From Adiantum capillus-veneris (Eukaryota > Streptophyta > Polypodiopsida > Polypodiales > Pteridaceae): DNA of 64,000 nt. This document shows, one piece after another, positions 31,595-44,798 of the stretch. The position numbers and the translations under genes were made by a program. Under the pieces are notes generated by a model. That model saw nothing but the letters and a program-made list of their open reading frames with translations, was not told the DNA's origin and made no database searches. Each line of letters begins with the position of its first letter. The stretch's first letter is position 1. The stretch lies in contig CM043968.1 of NCBI GenBank assembly GCA_014529385.2, positions 126,423,018 through 126,487,017 on the forward strand, given 5' to 3'.

Positions 31595-34500
31595 TGTAGA
31601 AAGCCTTTTCAAAGGCTTGCATGTAGAAGCTAGGTAAAAACACCAACCATTGGTAGATGTGGTTTAGCACTTGTGGTGAGGGTTGAGTGGAGAGTTTGTA
31701 AGCCAATTTGAGGAGAGTGTCGCATGTTGACAGTAGAGTTGAGTCGTTAGCTTTGTGCGGCATGAACACCTTGATGCAGGCTAGCAATGCTTTGCAAATC
31801 TTCTTGAACATTATGCACGTCAAATCAGGAGAGCCAATGAAAAGCTTAATGATACCTATTAGGGTTTTCACCACATAATTCCCACTTATTCTCTCTCCTT
31901 ATTTGAGTGGTGGAAGCTTAGGTTAATTCAGCTAGGTTGGATGCTTCTCCAAAAGCCTCACGTGGTCCCTCCATGTGCACATCCTTGGTACTAGATAGTA
32001 GGAGACATCATTTCTGATAGACTTTGGAGCATCGACAAGGCATACTAGGTATGTTGGGTACGTTGTGAGCCATCATTTTCTCCACTTTGGTTGTGAGTCT
32101 ACTATTCTGGAGATCGATTGATCTTTTATGTCACCCTTAAACATCGATGATGTCTCCTCTACCTAAATTCTTTTCTTCATGGTGAGCACTTCATACTTAA
32201 GCAAAGGGTGAGGGAGGGATGGTTGCATCCACTCTTCTTTGACTACATGTGTATCTAGCCTTAGCACCCCCACATAGTGTAGCATCCTTTGCTCCCAATC
32301 TATGGCTACTCTAATAATTTTTCTTTCAAACTCTAGAGATGGACCTCCTCCTCCATTGTCAGCTCTTCTTGAATTTGTGGAGAGGCTCCTCTGAGCTATG
32401 TGGAATATCCATAGGCTCTTGCTGGGCATTGACTCCTGAGTCACTTGGACCTAGATTTATGGCTTGGCCCTGTGCTCTCTCTACTTCCTGTCTCATTTTT
32501 TTCAATTGGTGTTGTACACATTTGTCTCTTCTTGTGGCTTCTTCAGTATTATTGACTAACAGATCTTGCAGCATTTCCAACTTGTGTTTTAGATGGTTGT
32601 TCTGTTTTTGGAGATCTCGTTGCTATTTCTTGAGTCTTTCTTCAACTGATAAGGAACCTTCTACAATGTGGACTCTTTGCCTTTGTTCCAACTTTAATTA
32701 CTTTTGAAGTGTCATGATATGAGCTTCCAAGGCTTGTATAGCCTGGTTGTCTACTCCTACACTTGCTCTTACAGCCCTTGATGTTCCTCGGTCTTTGTAT
32801 GGTCAATTATTGGAGATCTAATTTATCTTAAACCTCTACTATTTCATCACAAGCTAATTCCAGCTCATCTTCTGTATTTCCTTCTTGTCTTGTAAATTGG
32901 AAATATCTTTGGATACCTCAACCATCTAGAGGATGAGGGCATCTCTTTTCACTTCAGGCTTCTTTCAAGATCTTGCTTTATGCTTCTTGCTGTGTGTGTG
33001 TGTGTGCGTGTGCCTTTTTCTCTTTGAATAGTACTTTGCAATTCTTTGGTCTAAGGTTGTTATACTCTCCTATTAAATTTCTCCTATGTCGTCCTAAGCA
33101 TTCTATTTTGAACAACTATAGTGAGAGACCTTGTTTTGATTGGGAATCTCTCACATATTCTTCATTGGCTGCTACCACACTTTTTACAACTGGCATAGCC
33201 AGTGGTCTAGCCAGGGGGACTTGGTGGCCCATGCTTAGTAGCACTCCCACCAGAGGAGGATGCCATGGGTTATGTAGAGACCTCCATCTTGGCATTGGTG
33301 GGGTCGGTATCAATCTTAGTACTCCAGGTAGTGATAAATGCAATTTTGGTGCTCTTGTTTGAGTACCTTGGTCTTGTGGCTTCTCCTTGGCTTTTCCTTA
33401 TTTCTTTGTATCCCATGGTGGGATAGAGGTTCCATATACAGTCTCAAAAGCATCCTCTGATGTATATCAAGCTTTGAGGAGATCATCATAGGTGCATCTT
33501 TTGGTCTTTTCTTTGTCCTTTGGTGTTGGCTTAGCCTTTGATTTTCTTCTTTGGAAAATCCTTTTGTTGGGATGTTGAGGGTTTCAAGCTTGGAGTTTGT
33601 TGGGTGTATCTCAGGGGAGATGCTCATAGTGTTGTGCTACCTCCCTCAGCCTTGGACTCTTTTTCATCTTCTCCCTGTGCTTTAGGCTACTCTTGTAGCT
33701 TCCTCTTGATATCTTGAACTCCCTCAGCAGTAAAAGGCTCTAGATTTTATTGCTCCATCACCCTCTTGAACTCTTCATATGCTTGGATATTGCGATCAAA
33801 TTGATCCTCTAAGGGTCAAGAGGAACTGCCCCCCATTTTCTTTGGGTTTGGCATCCAATACTCCTCAAAATCACCCTTTAGTGCTCATTTTGCCTAGAAT
33901 TTCTCGATCGTGTCTTTTGATGAGGGCCGCCTTTTGACTTGTGGTCTCTTTTGGCTTCTCTTCCCTAGTCATTACCATCTTTCCTTTCTTCTTTGGTGGC
34001 TCTTCAAAATTTTCATTTGCATTTTCTCTATCTTTCTGCATCCTCTTTAAGCCTTAGCCACTCATTTTGAGTTGGTGGTTTTGGCCACTGTCCTTTAGGC
34101 TCTGATAGCTTCATATGAAATTTTGGTTCAAATTTCCGCTCCACCAATGTATTTGGGCTTATCGGTTCCCAGGACCACTACCTGTTCATGCATATACAGG
34201 GAATAATTCACATCCTTTGTCACATTGCTTCTTAGTGCCCAAGTGAAGGTGGTGGCAATGGAATGAGGTAGTGTAGTGTACTTATATGGCCACTTGTTGT
34301 AGATATGGAAGAATTGGTTGTACAATTTGCAAATTTTGATGGCTCTTGGGTCCACCATGTCATCAAAATTGGGTTGGTTTTCTTTTGAGAGTACACCTCC
34401 ACTGCATCTCTTCTTTCTCTGACTAAGCTGCCATCAGTGTGTAACCCCAAAGCATCTTCAAGAAGCTGAGGTGTAATTGTCACATCTTTACTTTCTCCCT

Positions 34501-34878
34501 CAATTGTGGTGAGGAATACTTTGCCAACTTTCTTAATGGTAGTGGTCTGCTCATAAACTCTTTGGAAATCAACCCTACTGGCACAAATGTAAAGAATCCA
34601 TGTAGATCCAAACTTTTTACATGATTGTTGCTGATGCCTTCTTTGTTGGCATATGCAATGAGTTTTCTTGGAATTATTGGCACAACCACAATATTGCCTT
34701 GTGGATCTTGAAAGGTCCCTTGGTACAACTTTATGCCCTCCCGGTCTAGAGTTGCTTCATCCATCCAAGCTTTGGTTGGATTCAATGTCTCATTGGGAAT
34801 TTTGAAGGGCTCTGCCACTAAAATGATGTATTTCAAAGCTTGTCTTTTCTTCTTTACTAGTGATTCACCGGCTTCCAT
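31595..34878 (-). pseudogene. E2 gag-like coiled-coil protein (E family), split by C1
   Basis: From ATG 34878: MEAGESLVKKKRQALKYI, PFKIPNETLNPTKAWMDEAT, IKLYQGTFQDPQGN. Then, in shifted frames, TPQLLEDALGLHTDGSLV, the block around 34130-34350, GQWPKPPTQNEWLRLKED near 34050, a coiled coil near 32360-32580, RVAIDWEQRMLHYVGVLRLD and WMQPSLPHPLLKYEVL (32163-32444), and MVKTLIGIIKLFI to MQAFEKAFYSV (31874-31600). The motif order matches E1 and E3. The coding sequence continues on the far side of C1 as FLTYDKIFGPTV (25990 leftwards), so C1 inserted into it. Many stops and shifts. No pol domain is seen between its end and the PPT at 25833. Confidence 0.7.
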
Positions 34879-35316
34879 TGATCCTGGGCCAACTCCAAGT
34901 CCAAAAGTTAGTGTCTTTTACTAAATCTGGCTATTAATCAGCTTCTCGCTATCCAATGATTTTAAAATTGAATCACAAGCTAATTAGGGCCTAAGGATGC
35001 TATGCAAGTTGACAAAAGTGCTTTTTGATGCTTGAATTTGATGTGAGACATGTCTAGGTGCTCATAATAAGATGAAACTTCACAAGTGCATATCTTATAG
35101 CATGTATATCACACATATATGCCTGGAATTGGAATTGAACATATAATGAGCAAGATTCTGGCTTATAAGATCTTTTCAGACTCTGAAATGGTAGAGTGGC
35201 TAGAATTGGGTATATGAGGTTCAAATGACTTAAAGCTCATGGTATGGACTCATGAGCATGTGATAAGAGCATTGGATCGATCAACACCTCTTCGAATGAC
35301 AAATTTGACACTTTGG

Positions 35317-36157
35317 GACATCATACGCATATGATGTCTTTTGTCTGCAAAACTTGAAACTCATATGATAAGATGTCCATAGCATGTGTATAGTGCCAAT
35401 AGCAACATAATTGAAATTGAGCTTGAATGGATGTCAAAAGCCAAGAATGAGATTTTTTCACTTAGATTACCGTCATATGGGTGAAAATAAGTCAAATGAT
35501 ATCCAAATATGATGAAAATTTGTTGGCAAGGCAATAAAGATGTGATAAAGGCATTGGAGATCTCAAAAACACTACTGCATGTCAAATTAAGGGGTATAGA
35601 CATCATACACATATGATGTCTAGGTTGGCATTTTTGGCGCAGACTGGATGTATAGCTTGCTCATGATGTGTGCACCACTTTGATGTGTTCATACTTGAAT
35701 TTAGACAAGTACTCATGTGCCCAAGGCCATAAATTGTGTTTGTGGAACTTAAATTTGTAAAATAAGATGTATAATGACCCAAACATGCCCAATCATGCCC
35801 AAATTTGGTGTAGAGGCTATATATGACATGATAATGAATTATGGATAATTGAAATGTTGATAGAGTCTCAATTTAACAGGTCAAAACATCTTCTATGTAT
35901 GATGTCTATTCCTGGAAATTTTCTTTATGAGCATGGGGGTAGGATTTATATGCTATGTGAATGCCTTATGTCAAGTTTCACTGATTTTGGAGCATTCTTT
36001 CTATGGGTAAGAAAATATTTTGCTTGAGGACCCCAACTTAGCGGTTTTTGACCAAATGGTGGCTTTATGTGGGGCGAGCTATAATGAGCATGATAAAGAG
36101 GCTATTGTGGAAAATTTACCATTTGCATGTGTAAAAATGGCCACTAGACATCATACA
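35317..36157. repeat. E2 palindrome array (about 280-bp period)
   Basis: Near-palindromes built on GACATCATAC: 35317-35338, 35597-35622 (central mismatches only), a degenerate one at 35885-35908, and a half copy at 36145-36157. Spacing is 258-288 bp. Same position relative to the ORF as the E1 array, but the half-site reads CATCATAC instead of CATCCTAC, and both arms changed together. Confidence 0.85.
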
Positions 36158-37680
36158 AGGATACAAAATTTTGGTTTCAATGCATGGGGATAATCTATGC
36201 AAGTGCCCTAAGCCCTTTTTAGCTACGGTTCAACTTTGAAATTCATTAGTTTAGCTTAAAACCTCCCTGTTTGTACTTTGGACTCTAAAGTTGATTTGCG
36301 CTCTTGGAGATGACTTTTCACAATGATTTCACTTGCGCGTAGATGATGTGGGGCCCCTTTCCATGCCGTCAGTGTAACCTTCGACCTTATGGATGTCCTT
36401 TATGATGATTTGTCGCGTGATGATCCGGCGGTGGCTTTTCTTGATGTGTGACCTCATTTCTTGATTGTCGAAGGTATGCTGATGCTGCTCATAAAGTTTG
36501 GTGGAAAATGGATGCTCCATCTGGCCGTGAGAGCCAAATGACTCTTTGCATGTTTGATATTGAGATCAACATTTTGACCCACTTTTGGTAGTATTATTAT
36601 GGAGAAAGTTACATGGGCTTGTGGACAACTTCGAGAGGCACCTACCCATGAAGTTTTGTGCGATTTTGGCGACTTGTCTCAGATTGTCTTCTGTAAGGCC
36701 GAGAATGTTAGGGTTTTCATTTCTAACCTAAAATGGTATGGAAGGGCATAGGCATGCTAATTTATCCTAGGGTCAACTTCCTGTCAAGTCTTCTAGCTAT
36801 TGGGTTAGTGGTATTGAGTTACAGTCCCGTTTCGCTCTCTACCCGCCGATGCCACATTGCCGTTTTTTGTTATTTTTTCGCATTGAAGTTAGAATTGAAC
36901 ATAAAGATCATATGATAATGAGCCTATCCCTCATATATGGCGTCGATCGATGTGTCGTGGGATTCGTACAAAGCTATAGAAGTTTCACGCGCTCTAGGTC
37001 TCTCAAGCTCTCTCTGAGTGTGAAAGTGAGAATGAGCTAGTAAGTGTGGTTAAAATTTCTTATATCGGGGGTCTCGAAACCACTTGGCACAAAATTTGAT
37101 ATGTGCTTCTATCTTGTCATGAAATACACTTTAAGCTAAAAAAATTCCCGATTTGGGCTCTGTTTGCCCAACTTCCAAAAAATTTGTCATTTTCTTTTGA
37201 AAGTGGTCGAATTGGACTTTCTCCAACGTTCTCATAATTGCACCTTGACTTCACCATGTGTTTCGCTTGACTTGTTGATCACATGAATATTTTTCTTCAC
37301 CATCTCACCTGCTTTTTTTATTTTTCTTTAGAAAATTGTAAAAATAAAAGGAAAATAGCAAATCAATATTGAAAACTATCAATAAATCAAAGTAATTCAA
37401 AAACATATGATAAGCCGTTATGTACATTTATTTGAAATATTTTTTGCTAGATTGCTCCAATTTATCATATTTTGGCTTGAAAAATGTCTATTTTTATATA
37501 TGTACACACACCTAAAGGCTCATTTTTGGTATTTGTCCTCATATATCTACGAAATCAAGTTAAGTAAAGGGCATCAACAGTGGGGTTCACCAAAAAAATT
37601 TGCAATCAAACACAAAAAAGACCATTTGGCAAGGATCGAGGGGGTCCCCAAGTAAATAATCTAGGTTTTTCCCACTTGCC
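36158..37680 (-). other. E2 upstream noncoding region
   Basis: It aligns with E1 12840-14290 in the same order. No ORF of note. It lacks the block corresponding to E1 12035-12840. The right boundary with E3 is not defined. Confidence 0.6.
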
Positions 37681-38818
37681 AGAATTGAATTCTGACTCCA
37701 GGGGTGGCTTATAGACAAGGTCTATACACAATGTATGTAAATGGTTTCAATAAAAATAGTCAAGGAAAGCTCTCTAACAACAGGAAATAACTCGAAGACT
37801 ACAAAGCATCAATTTTGACATATGGAGTCAAACTGACTTCGAATGAGTCCAAATTGGATGAGCAACATCAGTACTATGTAGCAGACAAGTCCATGGCTTC
37901 AACAGTGACCAAACAACTCTACACACCAAGTGATAACAAAAACAAGTGATTTTAGAGTTGACAAGAGCTCAAAGTGATGCCGACATGGCCAAATCTTACC
38001 AAACTCATTTTCTTGTTTTATATGTAATGAAGGTGTGTAGATCGGAAAATTGTCTTTTCAAGCATAAATTTTACGATTATTTACTTTTGTGCAAAATTGG
38101 CTTGAAAATCTTCATCATGGTTCACCTATCACTTGTACAGATCTATCTCATGTCATATTTCAAATATGAACCCTAAATATCCTGTAAATCTCAGATTTTG
38201 TCAAAAAACGCACTAAAAGCTCTTTAGTCCAAATTTTGAGTTATTTGTCACATTTTTTATCCAAAATCTCCCATATCTCACACAGAGGGTCTAAAGCATG
38301 TCTATAATCAATTTGCAAAAAAAAGTTCAAATTGATTAAAAATTGCAATTATTTACATTTTTGCCACAATGAATCCATATTTCATCTTTGACCTTGTGGG
38401 ACCAAAGTACATGATGTAACAAGCCTACCAATCAAGTTTGATCACGTTTGGATCTCAAAAACCTGAAATCCCTTCATATCTACTGTTTCACAGTCTGAAG
38501 ACTAAATTTGACACCATTTCCACCCTGTACACTCAAATGATCTCACACTTCACTCAGAATATCTAAATCACATGTTCTTCAAGTGTATGAAGTCAAAAAT
38601 GCAAAAATATAGAAAAATTTCCCGACTGTAAATAATTGTGATTTTTTACTTTGCTTGCAATTTTTGACTGGATGGAATGGTTTTGATCTTTACATGTTTT
38701 TATGCATCTATGCATGCTCCAAAATTGGTTTGAAGCAAAATGGACATCATTTGCCAGCAATTTAGACACAGGGCATGTCAGAGCGGAACTTTGAAATTGT
38801 ATTTTTCTAATAGGTGCA
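37681..38818 (+). other. E3 upstream noncoding stretch
   Basis: AT-rich, with no gene and no palindrome array of the E1/E2 type that I can see. I found no sequence matching the LTR at 42090, so the 5' LTR of E3 is missing, too diverged, or deleted. Confidence 0.5.
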
Positions 38819-41800
38819 ATGCAAGCTGATGAGAAATCAAAGAAGAGAAAGACCCAAAAAGAAAAATTGCAAGAGTTGCCACCATATCAGTTGGAGCCGA
38901 GTTCTGTGAAATGGCCAAAGTCACCTACCTGTCAAAGGAACAGCTTAAGGAACACAACACCACGCTCTTCACCGAAAGATTCAAAAGTGAAGACGGAAAT
39001 CAGGTAGAGTTGCAAATGCTACCTAAAGAAGTCTATGATGTAGCAGCTAAGCCAGCAACGAAAGAATCCAACAGGAGGTTGGGACTTTGAGAATCTTATG
39101 ATCAAGAACCATGTGGAGTAGACTTCCAAAGGGCTTATGAACTACTGTCCATGATTAAAGAGAATGGATCTGTCCAGATCACAGATCATCATAAGGACAG
39201 AAAGTCAAAGTAATCATCAACAAAGACATAGTGGCTGAAGCACTAAATTTTCCCACTGAAGGTATGGCAATGAGAGCCAGAGATAGGAAAACAATAGAAA
39301 TATTCACAAAGAGTACAACTGCCACCACCTTCTCCGACCTTATACTACAGCAAGTAGAGGATCCCACGTGTCTATGTCATGAGCACTTTCACTTCCTCTC
39401 CAAGAAACCACCAAGGTACACTACCTTAAATCATGTTGTTGCAACCACCTTTATGCAGGCGTTAAAGTCATCAACTATACAATCAATAGATCATGCTCAC
39501 TATGTGCTCACAACACTCAAGAGCACAAAGAAGGAAGGAAAAGTAACATACTTGGGAGCTCCAAAAATTTTGACCCAAATTGCATACCATGCCATTGGGA
39601 TGGTGGATAACTTGTTGTCACCCATATCAAAACACATGGATAATCACAACTCAGCCTCTCCACGAGCCCCTAGATCAAAGAAGAAAGGGATTTATAAATC
39701 AGATGAAGAGTGAGCGGAAAGGTCACCTGAATTCCATAGCAGTGAAGAAAGTTTCGACAATGAGGAAAAAGGGGCAAGGAGAGAAGAAAAGAAAAGAAAG
39801 GAATTGACCGCCCATCAGGAAGAACCTTTTAAAAAAAAGGCAAGGTTCGATGGAAAAAAAGAAGCTTATGAACGAAGTTGACAAGCTGCAAGACAGAATC
39901 TAGATTTACGGCGTCCAAGGGAAGTCAAGGGTCCTAGAACCAAAAAGGGTCCTAGAACCAAAAACCCTGAGTAGAAGATCCAAGAAGATCCTAAGGATCT
40001 GCTAGAAAGGATGTATGCGGAAGCCGAAGACCTGAAGATACAAGAGGCTTTAGAAGCTCAAAGAAGAGCCAGAGAAGAGTTGACTGCTCAACAACCACAG
40101 AAAGCAGAAGTTGGGAAACCAATTGAACCATAACAAGAACAGGGGGATATGTCTCCAAGACCACCCTCACCCAATACCAAACAAGAAAATCAACCTTTTC
40201 CTAGTCCAAGCCCTTCATCAACTAGCAAATCAGATGAAGGGAGGGAAATAAAAGGAGATGAGAAAAAAGAGGAGGAAGCCAATCAAGAACAACCCAAGGA
40301 AATAACCAAAGATGAGGTTGTACCTTCTAAAGAGCCTCAAGTAGAATTAGAAGAGTGGAAAACAATGGATGAAGTTACCATCCAAGTTAATGAATATGCA
40401 AAGCAGATGCAGCTAATGACGGAGAAAAGGCAAACAAGAGCTCTTAGCCGTTGGGAGTGCTAAAGCTTGAGAACTTGAACAAGTCATTGATGCTCTCCAA
40501 GGCGGACAAAAAGAAATGAAAGAATCAGGGGAACTCCTCACAAAGTTATCAGATGCCTGTAAAAGTAAGGACCAACAGTTGATTGAAGTAACAAATGAAC
40601 TTATGAGCACTACTCATTCAATACAAAATCTCCAAGTACAGTTGAATGTATCAAATCCCTCTTTGCAATACTTAGAGCAGAGAACCAATGACCGAACGAC
40701 ATTTCTAAATCAGATAAGGGAAAACCCAACAGTTGCTTCACTCAAGGGGACTGATAAAGTTTACAAGATTTTAGAAAATAGAAATAAAGACTTGAAACTT
40801 GAGTTGAAGCTAGAACAAGAAAAAAGAAGGAACCTCTCCCTAATGTGTATGCAAAGGGAAGAGAAGTTGCTTAAAGAGATAGAGGAATCAAAGAAAGCCA
40901 ATCATCTGTTGAGACAAGGGAATGTGGAAACTTAGGAGGAGGCAGATACATCTGAACAGCCGAGTCTAGAGATACCATCAATCTCTTTTGTAGAGATGGA
41001 AACACAACCAACTGAAGGGAAGACAAGAAGTTTTGAATTCCAGGTAGCAATCATAGATGAGGAACAAGTTCCAATGGTCCAGCTCTCTAAATCCGAAGAA
41101 GATGCACTTAAAGAGAAGATTGTTTATGAAGTGGATAATGTATGGAAATCGGCTATGGATTGGGAGTTGAGGGTTCTTCACTCCGTCAATGTAACTCTGC
41201 TCACTCCCAATCAAATCAATTCTCAGTGGCATCAACAATCGCTGCCTTATCCTTTGATAAAGGTGGAGCTATTGCAAGTAAAAGAAAGACTCTACAAGGA
41301 TATGCAAGAAGAGGGGTAAGATGCTCTCCAACCCACATGGAGGAAAAATTGGCCCAACAAAAACTCAAGGTATTTCATCTTGTTAACAAGGGCACCGACA
41401 TCAATACAAAAGGACCCAGCATACTGTCCTGTACCAAGGATAAGGACATGGCAAGCACATGAAGCACTAAAGAAGAAAAGGCCGACTTGGCTTAACGACC
41501 CTAAATTGCAAGTTCTAGAGTAAGGATCAACAACTAAAGAAAACATGGTGAAAACCCTAACGGACGCCAAGAACTTCTTCAAGAGCCTCCATGACCTCTT
41601 GTGTGAAATGCTATTTAGAATCCACAAAATTCTACACACATGTATCCAAGTTTTCCATGAGCTTGAACAAGGAGGAGCCCCATGGATGTCCTTTTAGAAG
41701 GTAACCAAGGCTTATGCTCCGATTTGAGTGGGCAACCTTTAGAAGAAGTCCTTTACGGCTTCTATTCCAGATGCATGTTCTTACCATCAAGCAATATGTT

Positions 41801-42060
41801 GGCATTCAAAGAAGCTTTTACACCAGGTTCTTCACATGGCGTACAAATATTTTTGGACCAGTGATAAAAAATTTAACAGCATGGTTCATCAGATATTCAG
41901 CCATAGAACTAAATAATACAGTTACTATTCAGTTTATGCAAGTCCCTGAGAAAGAGTGGCGCATACAATATCAAAAAACACTTCAAGCACTTAAAGACCG
42001 CCTCGCCAGCCCCATCAACCCGAAGACTACTTCAGTCCATGAAACTGTGTCAAGGGACGA
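38819..42060 (+). pseudogene. E3 gag-like coiled-coil protein (E family)
   Basis: A third, plus-strand copy of the E protein, broken into frames. It reads MAKVTYLSKEQLKEHNT, LFTERFKSEDGNQVELQMLP, LLSMIKENGSVQITDHHKD, VAEALNFPTEGMAMRARD, HEHFHFLSKKPPRYTTLNHV and VATTFMQALKSST (39231-39713). A Pro/Glu-rich region follows (40149-40463), then a coiled coil (40516-40935), MDWELRVLHSVNVTLL and HQQSLPYPLIKVELL (40996-41319), MVKTLTDAKNFFKSLHDLLC (41545), and a tail near 41714-42060 (FYTRFFTWRTNIFGPVI). Each block has a partner in E1 and/or E2. Stops at several joints, for example after NVET at about 40935. Function unknown; capsid-like by context only. Confidence 0.7.
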
Positions 42061-42069
42061 CACAGTCGA

Positions 42070-42088
42070 GGGGGGGGGGGGGGGGGGG
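42070..42088 (+). promoter_or_regulatory. E3 polypurine tract expanded to G19
   Basis: Nineteen G in a row, one A, then TGTTAGCAGC at 42090. Position and purine content fit a PPT, which primes plus-strand DNA synthesis in LTR retrotransposons. A homopolymer this long is unusual for a PPT. Confidence 0.7.
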
Positions 42089-42089
42089 A

Positions 42090-42900
42090 TGTTAGCAGCA
42101 AGCTAACCCATGTAACATTTTTTGGGAACTTTATTATAAAAACACTTGTTCTTTTGATAAATTGAGAATATTGTAACTGCTATTTGACGAGTGGATATTG
42201 TAATATATGAGCCGTAGCTATAAACTTCCAGATTGTATCAGTTTATCCTTAGTTAGAGCTCCCAATTGATTATTTTTTTACCAGAGAAACCTTGGCTAAG
42301 GTATAAAAGACAATTTTGTAAAGTTATTAATAAGTATTTGGATAAGAAATACAGTGTGAACTTATGGCACTCACTTCTCTCCTTCTCCTGCTTCTATCTC
42401 CATTGTCGGTTGTCACATTGCAGTGCCGTATATTGCCTTACAACCATAGGTAATAGCTCTACGCATTGATGTACACATATCATGATAAATCGTAGATTTT
42501 GACGTCACCAACCTGCAGCCTAATTTCATCATAAGTAGGAAGTCAAAATCTCATTATGGTTAATAATTGCATTTTTTGCAACTCATTTAAGGTGAGATAT
42601 GAGACCATAAGCATGTCCTCTTAGGTCTTATAACTTCTCCTAGAAGTTCCATAGCATTTGGATGTTGTTTGATGCCGTAACCATCATGGTTTGCTTGCCA
42701 ATTAGCGACTAGCTTTTGATGTCTTAGGTCATTTGAGTGTAGCTTGTGTTAGATATGAGTTGTTTGTTGTTTTCCAAGAGATTGAAACCCTCTTGTAGCC
42801 TCCATGCACTAGTCAATTCAACTTCGTCCCATGGATTGATAATTATGTTTGTGGTTCTTGCTATGTCTGTAATGAGATAAGAGTGAGGTTAGGAAACCCA
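42090..42900 (+). repeat. E3 3' LTR candidate
   Basis: It starts TGTTAGCAGCAAGCTAACC after the PPT. The right end is uncertain, since copia C2 begins at about 42905. No long ORF inside. Without a second copy I cannot prove it is an LTR. Confidence 0.5.
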
Positions 42901-42904
42901 TTTA

Positions 42905-44760
42905 CACATGAAAATCATGGAGTGAGCACGAAGCATGCGTCTACATGCAGTCCTACCGCTTGAGCTTTGGAAAAAATCAATACGTACATATATGTACTTG
43001 ATCAATTGGTCACCCTCAATGACATTGAAAGGGGGAGTTCTAGAAGAGGCATGGACAGGTACATTGGTGAATTATGCATTTCTCAAAGTGTTTGAGTGTG
43101 AGGCTTTAATGCACATAGATAGAAGCCTAAGGTCAAAGCTAGATGCAAAGTCCAAAAAGTGTTTCTTCATTGGCTATGTGGACTTTGGGCATCACCCATG
43201 GAATCTCAAAGATGTTAAAATCTTTAGGAGTAGGGATGTAATTGTCAAATGAACAAAATATTTACAAAGATTACTTGGAAAGAAAACAAACAAAAGATAT
43301 AGGTGAATACATGGAGCCTGAGGATAGTGGACACTCAAGCAGTGCAAGTGGTGACAATGTGCAAAAACGTCAACCAAATGAGGAGCCTCAACCTATGCCC
43401 CAAATATCTACAAGAGCAAGTAAACCTCCATGAAGGTTCATTCCTTCCTTCAACCATCTCTTGCTCTTAGATTCTGGAGAGCTAGAATAATACGAAGAAG
43501 CTATGCATTACAAATACAAAGAAGAATGGATGAAGAGCATGCAAGTGGAGATGGACTCATTACATTGCAACCAAACATGGAGTTGATTGAGTTGCGTGAA
43601 GGTAAGCAGACACTGCAGAACAAATGGGTGTACAAGCTGAAGGAAGAAGAAGGTGAGAAGAAAAGGTACAAGTCCAAGCTTGTGGTAAAATGATTTTCTC
43701 AAAAGAAAGATATTGACTTCAATGAAATATTTCCTCTCGTTTTAAAAATAAAGTCAATTAGGCTTGTGGCTGCCATTGACTTAACGGTGTGTTGCCTCAT
43801 GGTGACTTGGAGGAGGAAATCTACATGCTTCAATTATTGGGCTATGAAGTAAAGGGTAAGAAGATTGAAGAAGAGTGGATCGGATACTCGATATGAAGGT
43901 ATCAAGGGACATGGCAAAGAAGACACTACAGCTATCTCAAGAGGATTATATCAAGAAAGTACTAGAAAGGTTTGCAATGCAGTATACAAAATCAATTTCT
44001 ACACCTTTGGCTAGTCACTTTAAACTAGCATAGGATATGTGTCCAAAGACACAAGAAGAGATAGCCTATATGCCTAAAGTTCCATATGATACAATAGTAG
44101 GTTCTCTAATGTATGCTATGGTTTGAACAAGGCCAGATGTTGCACATGCATTGGGATTTTTGAGTAGGTTCATGGACAATCCAAGTAAAGAGCACTGGCA
44201 AGCTCTGAAGTTAATACTTAGATATCTAAAGGGAAGAACAACAAATTCTTTGTATTTTGGAGGCACTGCCATTTTGTTTCAAGGGTATGCTAATGCATAT
44301 ATGGCAAGTGGCAAAGAGACACAAAGGAGCACTATTGGCTATGTCTTCATGGTTGGAGACACAACAGTAAGTTGGGCTTCAACGCTACAAAAAGTGGTTT
44401 CACTTTCTACCATAGAAGCGGAATATGTAGCTCTCACATAAGCAAGAAAAGAGATTTTGTGGCTTCACAAATTCTTGGAGGATCTTGGATACAAGTAAGA
44501 CAATTGTGTCTTGTACAATGACAATGAAAGTGCCATTCATCTTACAGAGAATTCAGCCTTTCACTCAAGGAAAAAGCACATTGAGGTGAGTTGTCACTTC
44601 ATACCTACTCTTTTGTAAGAGCGCCAACTAAAGCTAGGAAAGGTGTACACAAATGAGAATCCTGTAGACATGTTTACAAAGGTGGTCAACAAGGAGAAGT
44701 TGATCTTTTTCTCATCTTCAATTAGCATTCAAGGATAAGAAGTCAAGATGAAAAGAAATC
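42905..44760 (+). pseudogene. C2 copia integrase/RT/RNase H remnant
   Basis: Starts in the integrase end (SMRLH, LELWKKSIRTYMYLINWSPS, LKVFECEALMHIDRSLRSKL, KCFFIGYVD). Then the RT start LIELREGKQTLQNKWVYKL and KSKLVVK, then a deletion at about 43790-43920 that removes the finger, palm and YVDD. Then LSQEDYIKKVLERF, SLMYAMV, FLSRFMDNPSKEHWQALKLI, YFGGTAILFQGYANAYM, and STIEAEYVALT to KVVNKEKLIFFSSS. Several stops. Gag and protease are missing. Closest relative in the window is C4 (same motifs, same LTR family). Confidence 0.85.
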
Positions 44761-44798
44761 ACAAGTTTGGTGTGGAGGTTAGTCTCCAACTGCAAAAT

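Noticed and set aside
38819-39007. Separate small basic protein gene at the E3 start
   Set aside because: It is out of frame with the E3 domain that follows, and its sequence is explained as the broken N-terminus of the E3 protein.
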